Source: Liolophura sinensis
Lineage: Eukaryota; Mollusca; Polyplacophora; Chitonida; Chitonidae
Assembly: GCF_032854445.1 (NCBI RefSeq)
Contig: NC_088305.1
Location: 13,705,606 to 13,769,605 of the forward strand
Length of the DNA: 64,000 nt
Direction of reading: 5' to 3'
A model generated the notes under the pieces. The model worked only from the letters and a program-made list of their open reading frames with translations. It did no database searches and was not told the origin of the DNA. Position numbers and translations under genes: made by a program. Shown piece by piece: positions 33,280-44,538 of this stretch (the stretch's first letter is position 1; each line of letters starts with the position of its first letter).

Positions 33280-36200
33280 CTGAAAACATATAGTTTAGTT
33301 ATTTAGGTTTTTAGGCCGAGTGTACAATCATGCACTTTTCAGTTTTCTGCTAACTACATCTTTAGTTTACAGCTAACTACATCTTTAGTTTACAGCTAAC
33401 TACATCTTTAGTTTACAACTAACTACATTTTTAGTTTTCAGTTATCTACATCTTTAGTTTACAGCTAACTACATCTTTAGTTCCTCGCTTATATGCAAGC
33501 CTTCCATATTCCTTAACTATGTGTGTCATCTGCCGACATTTTTGGGGGTCTCAGTTGCCCAGTTGGTTAGCGCGCTAGCGCAGCATAATGATTCAGGAGC
33601 CTATCACCAATGCGGTCGCAGTGAGTTCAAGTCCAGCTCCTGCTGGCTCACTCTCCGGCCGTACGTGGGAAGGTTTGCCTTCAACCTGCGGATGGTCGTG
33701 GGTTTCCCCCGGGTTCTGCCCAGTTTCCTCCCGCCACAAATCGTCTCCTCAACATGCCAAGCACAAGTTTCCTATAATCTTGCAGGAATTCTGATTTCAC
33801 ATTACCTAGTCACGCATGAATGCTGAAGGCCATTACTTAACACATCACATCTAAAGCCTGTCAAACTAACCAGCATTTTTGAGTTGGCCGCACTTGTCAT
33901 CTAAACCTTGAAAATATACACCATTAAAAAGGTGATAACATGTTTGGGATTTAACTTTAATTACTGTTTTGATGATGAACAGAACCATCTAACACTAGCT
34001 ATAAATTATAATTGTGACAAAAAAATAGACAATCTTATATTTGGGAAGTGCAACCGAACGCTTGATTCATTTATTTATTTATTTATTTGATTGGTGTTTT
34101 AGGCTGTACTCAAGAATATTTCACTTATACGACGGCGGCCAGCATTATGGAGGGAGGAAACCGGGCACAGCCCTGGGGAAAACCCACGACCATCTGCAGG
34201 TTCCTGCCAGACCTTCCCACTTACGGTCGGAGTGTTAATTGCAACAGTATTTATTATTCATGAACTATGAGGCAATATGAATTCGCGGTTATTTTAAAAA
34301 ATCACAGGATTTATGGAAAATCTTTTTTTGTGCTTTAACCCTTTGAGGACAGTGTATGAGCCCATGCTCCAGCTTACTGAAGGGTAACATGGCAGCTGAG
34401 CCGGGAACATGCCCAACCAATGAACTTTTTTCGCCCATGACCTCACAAGCAGAAATGAACAGCATTTTGAGGAAATGACAGGTTTACCTTTGATGCCAGT
34501 CCATCCCAGCGCCTTGTACTGAGCCAGAAGGCGTGGCATGACAGACTGTCCCCGGGGGGCCCTCCGCTGTGGCAAGTTCTGGCAATAATACCGCTGTAAC
34601 GAGCGATGACCCACGGTCACCCCTGTCACAATCAAGCATACATAACAGTGCATCAGCATGAAGAACATTGTATATGGTCAATCTTTACACGTAAAATCAG
34701 AAAAAAATGCCATGGCAATCGTGATAAATCTCGCAGAAAAAAGCCTTTATATCTACAGTACACCACAAAAACAGAACAATAAAAACTGAAGGACAAAACG
34801 GTACTGCGCCTCATGTTCCACCAGTCTACTTTTACACCTCATCGTGCCAACATGATGTCGGCATCATGTCAAATAAATACTGACGCATAATTTTTTCAAA
34901 TCCAATTTACGTTTCAAGCAGCTGCAAGACATCGAGCCGGGGTCAGTAAACTAAGCCCACTTGTTTTAACCTGTATAATACTTACCCAAACAAATAAATG
35001 TCACAAAATACTACGTTTGATTTTGCTGAAATTTACTATTTTCTAGTACTATGATATCATTCTACCATCCAAACAAACATCAAAACACCTTTCTAAAATC
35101 AATAAAGCTTTCAAACTGCGGCAAAAACAACTAACTTATGTCTCTGATGATTTGTCGCTGAATCATGAGGTCAGCTTCAGGTGCATGAATTAAGTTACCA
35201 CTGGTTTAAGCAAGGCTGTCAACTTAAAGGGCAGAGGTTAAGACCAGATTTCTCCACCCATAAACCATACTGTCACCATATACATGTAAGTAAAGCATAC
35301 CTGACGGTAAGACCAGCTCATATCCGTCACTCTCCAGTGGCTCCTCATCCACTTCCTCCTCATCTTCTTCCATTGGCTCCTCCCCCACACCAGGGGACGC
35401 TGCAGCCCCACCCTCAGACTCAGCAAAGTCTGGGTAACTAGTCCTACAGTTGGAAAAAAAAAAAAACACCAATGATTTTAATGATTCACTTAAACCGTGT
35501 CTACATGTATTTTTGTTAAAAATCAAAGAAAAATTTTGAATGGTTCTGTTGTATTTAGGTCATTTTTAAGATTTTTTGTTAGCGAGTAACTGTTTACTAA
35601 ATACATTCAATCCGATCACATGGATATCCTGGTGAAAGTGTTACTATCAACGCAGTCAGCTCGTTTTTGCCTGCCCTATCCTCCACATTCAACAATGTAA
35701 CATGTCCAGCAATAGGGGAGTTTCAAGTTGAACTCCTTTGTTGCCGAAGAATAGAACAGTTCTACAACAGTCCTTGTCATGTGACCTGCGAAAAATGTTA
35801 GGCAACCTTTGATGACATTAATTTACTTATCACCTGTCTCATCCTTTTCCAGAACCACATATGACACCTCTTTCCTTTAGGAACTTCTCCAGTTCACACA
35901 TCATCAGCTTCTCAATTTTTTTCCATCATTCGTCTAATCTAAATTACTTTTTGTGAAACTTTTTTCAGATGCCCCATGTAATAGTAAATGTGACTAAAAA
36001 CAATTGCCTAACATCAGTGAGAGGTCACATGATGCAGCTGAACTATTTCTACCTTCATCAATAAAAGAGTTTGACCTCGAAACTACACTACTGGTTAAAC
36101 AGCAGAGTTAAATTGATTGGTTGGAGAGCATGTTGTGGGTTGTAACAGCACAATGCAGAAGTTTCAATTCTGTTTGGTCACATCGATGTTGCTTGTCCAC

Positions 36201-39200
36201 CTTGTGTCGTAAACGCAGTCCAAATACAAATACAATCATTCTGTCATATTTACCTGTAGTCATAAAAGTTCACATACCCCAGAACTGCCTCGCCTTTAAA
36301 TTTACCTGTGGTGACAGAAGTCTGCATAGCCTAGCACTGTTTACCTGTAGTCACAGAAGTCTGCATATTCCAGCACTGCTTCCCCTTTATGTTTACCCGT
36401 AGTCACACAAGTCGGCCTACTTCAACACTGCCTCCACTTCATGCTTACCTGTAGTCATAGAAGTCGGCATACTCCAGCACTGCTTCCCCTTTATGTTTAC
36501 CCGTAGTCACACAAGTCGGCCTACTTCAGCACTGCCTCCACTTCATGCTTACCTGTAGTCATAGAAGTCGGCATACTCCACCAATGCCTCCCTTTTATGT
36601 TTACCCGTAGTCACAGAAGTCGGCCTACTTCAGCACTGCCTCCACTTCATGCTTACCTGTAGTCATAGAAGTCAGCATACTCCAGCACTGCCTCTCCTTC
36701 ATGTAGCATCTTACAGTGTCCCTTGTCCACCATGTGCCTCTGTACAGCCTGTGTAGACTGGAACCTGCGACCTTTCTCATTACACCACAGGCAAACGTTA
36801 CCCTCCCCAACCTTCTGACCTGGAGCACAAGAAAAGAGGTATATTTGTCTTGTTTATGATTAGACGATACCAGAGGGAGGCTTAGAAAGGCCTGAGGAAA
36901 CCAGATGGACGCATGAGGAAACCAGTAGTAGGCTTAAGGAAACTACTGGGAGGCCTGTGGAAACCACTGCGAGTCCTGAGGAAACAGGAGGTAAGCCTGA
37001 GGAAATCAGAGGGATGCCTTACTGGTAGAAGACACAACTGGGAGGCCAGAGGAAACCAGATGGAGACCTGAGGAATCCAGATGGCGGCACGAAGAAACCA
37101 GATGAAACCAGAGGTAGGCCTGAGAAACCAGAGGGAGGCTACAGGGAGGCCTGAAGAGAACAGAGGAAGGGTGAAGGAAACCAAAGCTGGACAGACCTCT
37201 TAACTGTACCAGCTCTTACGTGTATCAATTCAGAAGAAATTGAACTGAATGATTTTAACATTTCATTACGGTGTGTATTTTTTGTTTCTGCAAATCCGAC
37301 AAAGTGCTAAGATATTTATGGTGCTGTCAAACGATAGCGCCAAGCCAAAGACAGCAGAACCTACAACCTCTTCAGAATTTCGTCAAACTTGTGCCGTATT
37401 CATCATTTTGTTTCGTAACTTTCTAACAACAACGTCATGGCTTACGATTTACCTGTTGTTTCCATTGGTCAATCTGGATCATGTTAAACCAGCCATCTGT
37501 ATTGGAGCTGTGAGCTCTTTCAACAGTATTTGGAACAGCTATGAGCCTGTGTATGAGGAGAGTTCAGCAAAACCTCACTTACCTAGATATGAAATGAGCC
37601 CCTCCAGGTCAGAGATGTACTCGGCATCGGGGAGGAAGAAGCCGTGCTTGACGGTCATGTGTCTCAGGTTGTCCTCCATGGATTGGCTGACCTGTGAACA
37701 GAACAGACACTCTTCCACGCCCAGGCCTTCCCCGTCAAAACTCTCCCAGGATTCTGCATCAGAATCGTCCTCAACCATGTCTGAAACACACAAAGACAGG
37801 GATAAGAAAACACAAACAAAGCTGAATGATTCTCTGTCTCCGTCTTTTTGACGATTAACGTTGTACACGTACTTCTGAGTTTTTCACTGTTAATACAACT
37901 GTAGTCAGTCTTATATGTGTGGGTGGAGTACACAGCCCAGAGTTCACCACACACCATCACTGGCTGACTTTCCCACAAGTGAAATACATCATACTGGTAG
38001 GAGGCAAATGGCCTACGGTTGAATTCATGCTAACTTGTCACCACAGAGCACTTCTTCTTCCGACCAAGAATGTTGGCATGTATGCTTCAGTTTCACATCG
38101 TACTTAACCAGAGTCATTAGGTGAGTAAACACCTGCGTCTTCTTGTGCTAACCTCTCACTGCTCAGAGTCAAGAAAGACAGCAACAACTACCATTATTAA
38201 AGTCCTGACAAAGGCATGATCATGGAAGCACAGGGATGATAGGAAGCATAGGGGTGATAGGAAGCATGGGGATGATAGGAAGCATGGGATCATTTGAAGC
38301 ATGGGGATGATTGGAAGCAGGGGGATGATAGGAAGCATGGGGGGTGATAGGAAGCATGGGGGGTGATAGGAAGCATGGGGGATGATAGGAAGCATGGGGT
38401 GGATAGGAAGCATGGGGATCAATTGAAGCACAGGGATGATAGGAAGCATGGGGATGATAGGAAGCATGGGGATGATAGGAAGCATGGGGGGTGATAGGAA
38501 GCATGGGGGGTGATAGGAAGCATGGGGGATGATAGGAAGCATGGGGATGATAGGAAGCATGGGGATGATAGGAAGCAGGGGGATGATAGGAAGCATGGGG
38601 GGTGATAGGAAGCATGGGGGGGTGATAGGAAGCATGGGGGGGTGATAGGAAGCATGGGGGATGATAGGAAGCATGGGGATGATAGGAAGCATGAGGAGGA
38701 TAGGAAGCATGGGGAGGATAGGAAGCATGGGGATCAATTGAAGCACAGGGATGATAGGAAGCATGGGGATGATAGGATGCATGGGGATGATAGGAAGCAT
38801 GGGATCATTGGAAGCATGGGGACTATTGGAAGTATGGGGATGATAGGAAGCATGGGGATGATAGGAAGCACAGGGATGATAGGAAGCAAGGGGATGATAG
38901 GAAGCACAGGGATGATAGGAAGCATGGGGATGATAGAAAGCATGGGGATGATAGGAAGCATGGGATCATTGGAAACATGGGGATCATTGGAAGCATGAGG
39001 ATCATTGGAAGCACAGGGATCATTGGAAGCATGAGGATCATTGGAAGCATGGGGATCATTGGAAGCATGGGGATCATTGGAAGCATAGAATCTTGAAAAT
39101 ACCTCCAAGAATCTGAGTCCACAATTTAGGTGACATTTTTTGGGGGTTTGATCGCCTTCCAGGAAGGCAATTACAAAGATGGCACTGACACAGGGAATTC

Positions 39201-41032
39201 ACTAGGCCGACCTTCACGGACATGATTCAACAGTCAAACTTACCATGTAAATAAATGCATAATATTCAATACTTCATACCTTCGTCATCTAGCTCTGTCA
39301 GAACTCTTTCCTGCGCCTTAACTGCTGACTGTCCTAATTGGTCGATACCTACAGACTGGCCATCTTCCTCACCAATGGAAGGCTGCGTACCTTTCTTAGA
39401 CGTTTCCTTAGCTGTATTTTTATCCCCAGCTCTTGGCTGGCTTTTGTGTTTGTTGATTTCGTTTTTTCGGTCCACATCGGCTTTCACTTTCTCTGCCTCG
39501 TTTTTACTCTGTAATTCTTTGTGTTTCTTGGACTGGAGGTGATTGCTGTAGGCATTTAGAGAACTGAAATGTTTGTTACACAGCTGGCAGTGACTTGATG
39601 TGGTCTTTTCTTGCTCAGAAACCTGAATAATGATAAATACAGGAAAAAAAGCTGCTGTAAATATATTTACAAGTTGTTATATGCTTCATCAAGCACATTA
39701 AGGCAAAGAAAAGACAACTATGAAGTTTATACATTTGATGAAAAATTATTAAACACTGGAAAACAATTCCACCTCCTTTTTAAATTTTTTTTCTAACCAA
39801 GTAAAATGGTTTTAAATCATCAGATTCTACAGCTTCTGTTGAGACCCAGAGGGTATGCATATTAAGGAAAATGCTACATCCACCTTAAAAAGCTGATTAT
39901 CAAAAATTACAAAGAAGTTTGCAAGCTTAATATTTAGTTCTCCTCAACTAAAGCTGTTTCAAAAAATGTGATAATGGAAATCCATAAATATAAAATTTAA
40001 TCAGGATCATCCGCCTTTTGAGTTAGCTAAATGCCAACAAATCCTGGCATACAGATGTCATGTATCTCTAGTTTCATAATGTTAATGGATGTTTAACGCT
40101 GAACAAAATGTTCAGTTCACTTAATACAAGAATCTGGCTTCAGTAAATCACCATTCTTCAGGAAGCTGATATTAGATGTATATCACCAAGGGTGACAGGT
40201 CCACCCAGCGAAAGCTGGATCATACCCTGCAACCTCATTAGTTATGTTAATTCACTGAAGCAAGATCTACATGTTATTATTTATTTCTTTATTTGATTGG
40301 TGTTTATGCCATACTCGAGAATATTTCGCTCGTATGACGGCGACCAGCATTGCGGGTTGGAGGATATGGTGTCGAGCCCTGTGGGAAGGGTGGGGGAAGT
40401 ACCACGTACGGCTGAAGAGGAAACCTTGGACTTTGCCTCACAGTGACCTCCTTGGTGGGAGGTTCCTGGACCAATGCGCACTGCTGGCCTTCTGGCCATG
40501 GAGAACCCCCAGATCTACATATAAGCTTTAGACACCACAGCCTGTGAGTCCCTTCATTTATGTACTAATCTGATAGTTTTTAAACTCCATACTTGATCTT
40601 TGCTAAATAAAGACCTAAAACACAAATTAAAAAAAATAACATAGAGGGAAATATAAGCACCATATACACCTAAGAGCTGAAGGGAATTTTCTCATTAAAC
40701 AGATCAGTCCAATGGCAGAAGCCTGGACTCAAATTTTTAGAAATTAATGGTTCAAATTCCAAGCTAGTAAGCTGAGTTAAAATATCTTTTATTTTGGTCC
40801 GAAAGTCAGGCTGAATCAGACAAATGCTTCTCCCTTTTTAATTTTTTTCTTTTACCTTTTCCCTCTGTGCCAGCACTCGTTGTTGAAAGTTCTCTGCCGT
40901 GACTGGTGGCATCTCAGCGACTTTCCTCTTCAGATTATATCGGTGCCAGTCGCTCTTGTAATGAGCTCGCTGGGTGTCGGCATCGTGGAACGCTACACGA
41001 CATGTGATGCACGTAAACAGTGCATCTGCCAT
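33152..41032 (-). CDS. ZNF622: ZNF622/Rei1 60S maturation factor, complete, 7 coding exons
   Basis: A cytoplasmic C2H2 zinc-finger protein of the Rei1/Reh1 family that acts late in 60S subunit maturation near the peptide exit tunnel. Exons on the minus strand: 41032-40856, 39622-39280, 37780-37583, 36819-36657, 35443-35301, 34622-34488 and 33279-33152. They join in frame to 428 aa (human 477; the linker is shorter here). Visible parts: U1-type finger C8-C11-H24-H30, second finger C71-C74-H87-H93, acidic linker, a finger at about 198-220 (CLFCSQ...HMTVKHGFFLPD), a fourth finger CLWCNEKGRRF, a Glu-rich segment, GHRSLQRYY, and a C-terminus ending FRCQVIF. All junctions are GT-AG. It converges with SMARCAL1 and diverges from RPL37A. 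Confidence 0.96.
33350..33482. repeat. 22-bp minisatellite in ZNF622 intron 6, ~6 units
   Basis: The unit is close to ACTACATCTTTAGTTTACAG plus CT. Confidence 0.9.
33543..33740 (+). mobile_element. SINE family A, 3'-truncated
   Basis: tRNA-like head (CAGTTGGTTAGCGCGCTAGC) and body are present. The copy breaks off at CCTCCCGCCACAAATC, before the 3' domain. This is unusual for a LINE-mobilised element and suggests a later deletion. Confidence 0.88.
34063..34233 (-). mobile_element. SINE family A, 5'-truncated
   Basis: (ATTT)n tail, 3' domain and body, in ZNF622 intron 6. Confidence 0.87.
34488..34622 (-). CDS. ZNF622: ZNF622 exon 6
   Basis: Encodes VTVGHRSLQRYYCQNLPQRR through YKALGWTGIK, the best-conserved C-terminal block of the family. 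Confidence 0.95.
35020..35125 (+). repeat. Unclassified dispersed repeat
   Basis: Matches the reverse strand of 25630-25790 around CAAAACACCTTTCTAAAATC. Confidence 0.45.
35301..35443 (-). CDS. ZNF622: ZNF622 exon 5 (acidic segment)
   Basis: Encodes TSYPDFAESEGG, then a Glu-rich run, then ESDGYELVLPSG. The acceptor has a 14-T tract. Confidence 0.94.
35715..36100. mobile_element. Foldback MITE, family D, full length
   Basis: The left arm (GTCATGTGACCTGCG, AAAATGTTAGGCAACCTT) is inverted at the right (TTGCCTAACATCAGTGAGAG, GTCACATGATGCAG). Core blocks CACCTCTTTCCTTTAGGAAC and AGTAAATGTGACTAAAAACA are shared with the copies at 28172, 45650 and 48560. There is no transposase, so it is non-autonomous. 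Confidence 0.75.
36250..36656 (-). repeat. 52-bp tandem array of duplicated ZNF622 exon 4 donor
   Basis: Eight extra copies of the exon 4 end plus its splice donor lie in intron 4. Donor-equivalent sites recur at the 52-bp step in the five units nearest the exon; the outer units are diverged. Two forms alternate: CTATGACTACAG|GTAAGCAT, identical to the real junction, and TGTGACTACGG|GTAAACAT. That makes a 104-bp higher-order unit. Use of an extra donor would read AGG TAA at the old junction and stop at once. Confidence 0.93.
36657..36819 (-). CDS. ZNF622: ZNF622 exon 4 (fourth zinc finger)
   Basis: Encodes GQKVGEGNVCLWCNEKGRRF through LEYADFYDY. The real donor is CTACAG|GTAAGC at 36656; it is picked because only this copy is contiguous with the finger. 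Confidence 0.95.
36880..37185. repeat. Purine/pyrimidine-rich degenerate ~29-bp repeat
   Basis: The plus strand repeats GAGGAAACCAGAGGGAGGCC-like units. On the coding (minus) strand this is a ~300-nt pyrimidine-rich stretch that ends 60 nt before the exon 4 acceptor. Confidence 0.85.
37583..37780 (-). CDS. ZNF622: ZNF622 exon 3 (third zinc finger)
   Basis: Encodes DMVEDDSDAESWESFDGEGL, CLFCSQVSQSMEDNLRHMTV and KHGFFLPDAEYISDLEGLIS. The acceptor GTTTCAG splits the Asp codon. Confidence 0.95.
38220..39092. repeat. 15-18-bp minisatellite in ZNF622 intron 2
   Basis: About 50 units of GGGGATGATAGGAAGCAT with G-run length changes and a second type (GATCATTGGAAGCATGGG) that dominates after 38960. 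It creates Pro-rich minus-strand frames (MLPIIPMLPIIP...), which are artefacts. Confidence 0.95.
39280..39622 (-). CDS. ZNF622: ZNF622 exon 2 (second zinc finger, charged linker)
   Basis: Encodes CQLCNKHFSSLNAYSNHLQS, then a Lys/Glu-rich linker, then LTELDDE. Acceptor ATTCAG, donor GAAG|GTATGA. Confidence 0.94.
40263..40520 (-). mobile_element. SINE family A, diverged, with 10-bp target-site duplication
   Basis: AGATCTACAT at 40263-40272 and 40511-40520. In ZNF622 intron 1. Confidence 0.87.
40856..41032 (-). CDS. ZNF622: ZNF622 exon 1 (N-terminal U1-type finger)
   Basis: Encodes MADALFTCITCRVAFHDADT through RVLAQREK. The ATG at 41032 is chosen by family likeness. A TTGACAG at about 41057 could be an acceptor of a 5' UTR intron. 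Confidence 0.95.
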
Positions 41033-41274
41033 CTTGATGACCTCTAAAACTGTCAACAAATATCACACGTGTTACTCTTAATCCTCATGTCATTATCTCA
41101 GTTACTGTATGACGAGGGTTTTGTTGGGGTAAAGAGACGCTGATTAGATCTACCATACACACGTACATAACTAGACATCTTGTTGGGATTTAAGTTGATA
41201 CAAATAGAGGCCTCATTGAGGTTAAGAGGTCTTATTGAGATGTACTGTGGTGTACACACATATAAATGTCTTGT

Positions 41275-42123
41275 TGGGATGAAGAGGTTTTGTTGAGATG
41301 AAAAGGTTTGCTTGAGATGTGCCGTACACACATGAAGAGGTCTTGTTGAGGTGAAAAAATTTGGTTGAGATGTGCCGTACACACATGAAGATGTCCTGTT
41401 GAGTTGAAAAGGTTTGGTTGAGATGTGCCGTACACACATGAAGAGGTCTTGTTGAGGAGAAAAGGTTTGGTTGAGTCGGACATACACTCATTAAGATGTC
41501 CTGTTGAGGTGAAAAGCTTTTGTTGAGATGTGCCGTACACACATGAAGATGTCTTGTTGAGGTGAAAAGGTTTTGTTGAGATGTGCCGCACACCGTGAAG
41601 AGGTCTTGTTGAGGTGAAAAAATTTGGTAGAGATGTGCCGAGGTGAAAAGCTTTTGTTGAGATGTGCCATACACACATGAAGATGTCTTGTTCAGGTGAA
41701 AAGGTTTTGTTGAGATGTGCCATACACACATGAAAATGTCTTGTTGAGGTGAAAAAATTTGGTTGAGATGTGCCATACACACATGAAGATGTCTTGTTCA
41801 GGTGAAAAGGTTTTGTTGAGATGTGCCATACACACATGAAGATGTCTTGTTCAGGTGAAAAGGTTTTGTTGAGATGTGCCATACACACATGAAAATGTCT
41901 TGTTGAGGTGAAAAAATTTGGTTGAGATGTGCCGTACACACATGAAGATGTCTTGTTGAGAAGAAAAGGTTTTGTTGAGATGTGCCGTACACACATGAAA
42001 ATGTCTTGTTGAGGTTAAAAGGTTTTGTTGAGATTTAGTCCAATTAAATTTAGTGTTGAATGAGGAAGTAAATATCAGAAATTCTTGAAAACAGGCCTCA
42101 ACATTTAACTTAATTGGACCAGT
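41275..42123. repeat. 53-bp minisatellite 5' of ZNF622, with a small MITE inside
   Basis: The unit is close to ATGTCTTGTTGAGGTGAAAA, GGTTTTGTTGAGATGTGCCG, TACACACATGAAG, about 14 units. On the minus strand every frame is open, giving a 254-aa frame (41996-41232). Because 53 is not a multiple of 3, one peptide period equals three units. A hairpin at about 42041-42115 (TTAGTCCAATTAAATTTAGT and its inverse) interrupts a unit, flanked by GTTGAGAT on both sides. Confidence 0.93.
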
Positions 42124-42149
42124 TGAGATGTACCATACACACATATAAA

Positions 42150-42706
42150 TTAGCAACCCCGAAAGACTCCAACTCCTTTTCTTATAATCACCTAGCGCCA
42201 TTGGAATCAAAACACTTACAATGCTAATTTCGTACTCAAAAAAGATCCAGGCCGATTGTCTTTGTTATCGAACAAGTCTCGCACAAATAAAAGACACCAA
42301 CTTAAAGACCTGCTTTCTGCACCCACTGCATCGTGACTATATGTGTCCCTAGTCCATTCAAAATAGATTTATTATAGCCAAGAAAGCTTGAACGGTATAC
42401 GCACATGTCTTGCTTCATAGAGGAGCAGTAGGTAGATAGCGACATTCGCTGAGGAGCGTATACCACGGAAGCCTTAATGGGTATAATAAATCTACTCTAA
42501 ATCGCATTGGGACGTATGGTGGCGGTGTGGTGGGTGCAGAAAGCAGGTCTTTAAGTTGGTGCCTTTTGTTAGCGCAAGACTTGCTCTATAACAAAGACAA
42601 TCGGCCTGGACCTTCATTGAGTACGAAATTAACACTGTAAGCGTCGAGACCCCAAAGACGCTAGGCTACTCTAAGAAAAGGAGTTGGAATCTTTCGGGGC
42701 TAATAG
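42150..42706. mobile_element. Large foldback element, ~555 bp, nearly a full palindrome
   Basis: The left tip ACTCCAACTCCTTTTCTTA (about 42167-42185) is inverted at 42672-42690. Further inverted pairs run inward: CTTAAAGACCTGCTTTCTGC with GCAGAAAGCAGGTCTTTAAG, and TCGTACTCAA and GGCCGATTGTCTTTGTTAT with their inverses. The arms are about 250 bp each. No coding capacity. Confidence 0.85.
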
Positions 42707-44508
42707 ATTAGATGTCTTTTTGAGGTGATGTGCCGATTATCGTTGAGAATTTTAATAGACATCTTCAACTTAAAAAGATAAGGATTTCCAGTATCTCTAA
42801 AATCATGTAGGCCTAATGAATTTACTAAACTCCATACACTGTCACTGCCACACTGCCAGATACTTAGATGGTAGAGATACTCACAGTCTCGGAATTTATT
42901 ATTTCGTCTACAGCCAGTGTCATTTGTTATCACCCCAGAAAACGAACCAAACATTTGAACCAAACATCCAATGTAAGGATTCAGACACGGTATGACGCTG
43001 GAAACATACTTACCTGATCTGACAAACTAAAGAGACTTTCACCACCTTTACCCAATCACACGTTGGGTTTAGTGTAAAATAAAAACCTGTGAAAATGCTA
43101 ATCCGATGGTTTTTGTTTAATAACGTTTTCCTCTACAATCGGCAGAATGAAATAAATATAATATAATTTCCAATAATATACGTACAGATTCTTGTAGAAA
43201 GATGTTTGTTTTCATTGTCAGTGTTGAGCGTTCAGATAATCACCGCTCTGTTTTATTTAACATGTTCGTTTCATTATCAGGTTTTTATTTTGAACTTTAT
43301 TCTAGTCTCTAGAATTTCCAGACGTTTCCTCTTTTACCATGTGTAACTATGACGAAAGGTCTGGCTCTGCCTTTCATGCACTTCCATGTGAAATGTTGCG
43401 AAGGTGAAAGCAGCTGAAATATTATCGAACCTGTCGGGTGGTTTGTAATGATTCAGTATGTGTACATGGCCTTAAACAAACGTCTTTAAATATGATGGCG
43501 TCACACATATGTAATTTTAAGTAAATAAAGGCCAATTTTGAAAAGCGCGCTGCGGCGATCGGGTTTTACTAAAATGTTTTACCTTACATCGTAAGAAATT
43601 TAGTCCGATAAACGTACACATTCGACAGCTAAGCCTACTAGTGAAAAAGAAAATAAAAAGAACTTCCCTAGAAATATTGCTATCCTTGCAAAGATATACA
43701 TGGGGGGAAATTGTGAAATAAGCCTGACTCGAACGTCTATGTTGAGTTATAATTGAAGGCCTACGTAACTTTTCCCGCACAGTGGCACCTCAGGTCCAAG
43801 CTGAACTGAATTTCTCTTGCAGCCTTCGGATAGTCACGGTATAGTAACCATGCAGTTTGTCCACAAATAACCATCATAAGTATAGGCAGGATCGATTAAC
43901 AATATTCTATATACATGTATAATACATTCCAACTACTACTTTAGGCGAGAAACGTTATCTAATGATTTACTCATAAAATAAATTAAAAAGTTTTGATTTT
44001 AACGGCAGGATCCTATACGCATGTACATCTCCGCGCGCAAGGCCTTAATATAATTAGTGCTGATGTTATATAAGTCTATTCCAGTCCACATGCGTCGCAT
44101 GGGGTCGAAAGGTGAAACTTAACTGTCTAGTCAATGGTGTTATATGTCAATGATGTAAAACGGAAAGAAAAAAACGAACGAGTTTCACATGGGGCTAATA
44201 TAACAGTGTTATGTTAGTCCTAGCATAGGTCTACCTTTCCACGCAGGTCTATCCAAGATTCAAAGTCCTAGGCTAAATGCTAAAGGATAAAGTTATCAAA
44301 ATTATTACGGGATAAAAAAAAATGTAAATGGCTTCTTATTAAAACCCCTACTAAACCGTCTCCGCCCTTATATTTAGCCATATTTTCTCAAAAAAAAAAA
44401 TCGTCGGGCTTATATTGAGTCTAGGAGACGTTGCAAAATGCAAGACCCTATCTCCTGAATCCGGCTTATATGCTAGGCTACGAGATATCACTTCCCACAG
44501 TTCCCTGT
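42707..44508. other. Intergenic DNA between divergent ZNF622 and RPL37A
   Basis: No exon recognised. The ZNF622 promoter and untranslated exon should lie here or in the repeats to the left, but no clear core promoter was found. Confidence 0.5.
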
Positions 44509-44514
44509 CTTTTT
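44509..44514 (+). promoter_or_regulatory. RPL37A: Candidate TOP transcription start of RPL37A
   Basis: CTTTTT, a C followed by pyrimidines, as in terminal-oligopyrimidine starts of ribosomal protein genes. It lies 27 nt before an ATG|GTGGGT. A TTATA-like stretch lies about 40 nt upstream. Confidence 0.45.
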
Positions 44515-44535
44515 GACACCGTCTCAGCTACCGTA

Positions 44536-44538
44536 ATG
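44536..44538 (+). CDS. RPL37A: Candidate RPL37A exon 1 (ATG only)
   Basis: ATG directly followed by GTGGGT, a usable donor, 27 nt after a TOP-like start. Other ATG|GT sites exist in the intron (for example near 46226), so this is a best guess. Confidence 0.45.

Noticed and set aside
33543-33740. tRNA gene
   Set aside because: The A- and B-box-like motifs belong to SINE family A, which recurs throughout the window with the same body; no tRNA cloverleaf is complete.
38156-38800. 214-aa Pro/Ile/Met-rich minus-strand frame and its neighbours
   Set aside because: Product of the 15-18-bp minisatellite inside ZNF622 intron 2.
41232-41996. 254-aa minus-strand open frame
   Set aside because: It lies wholly in the 53-bp minisatellite; the openness follows from the unit sequence.
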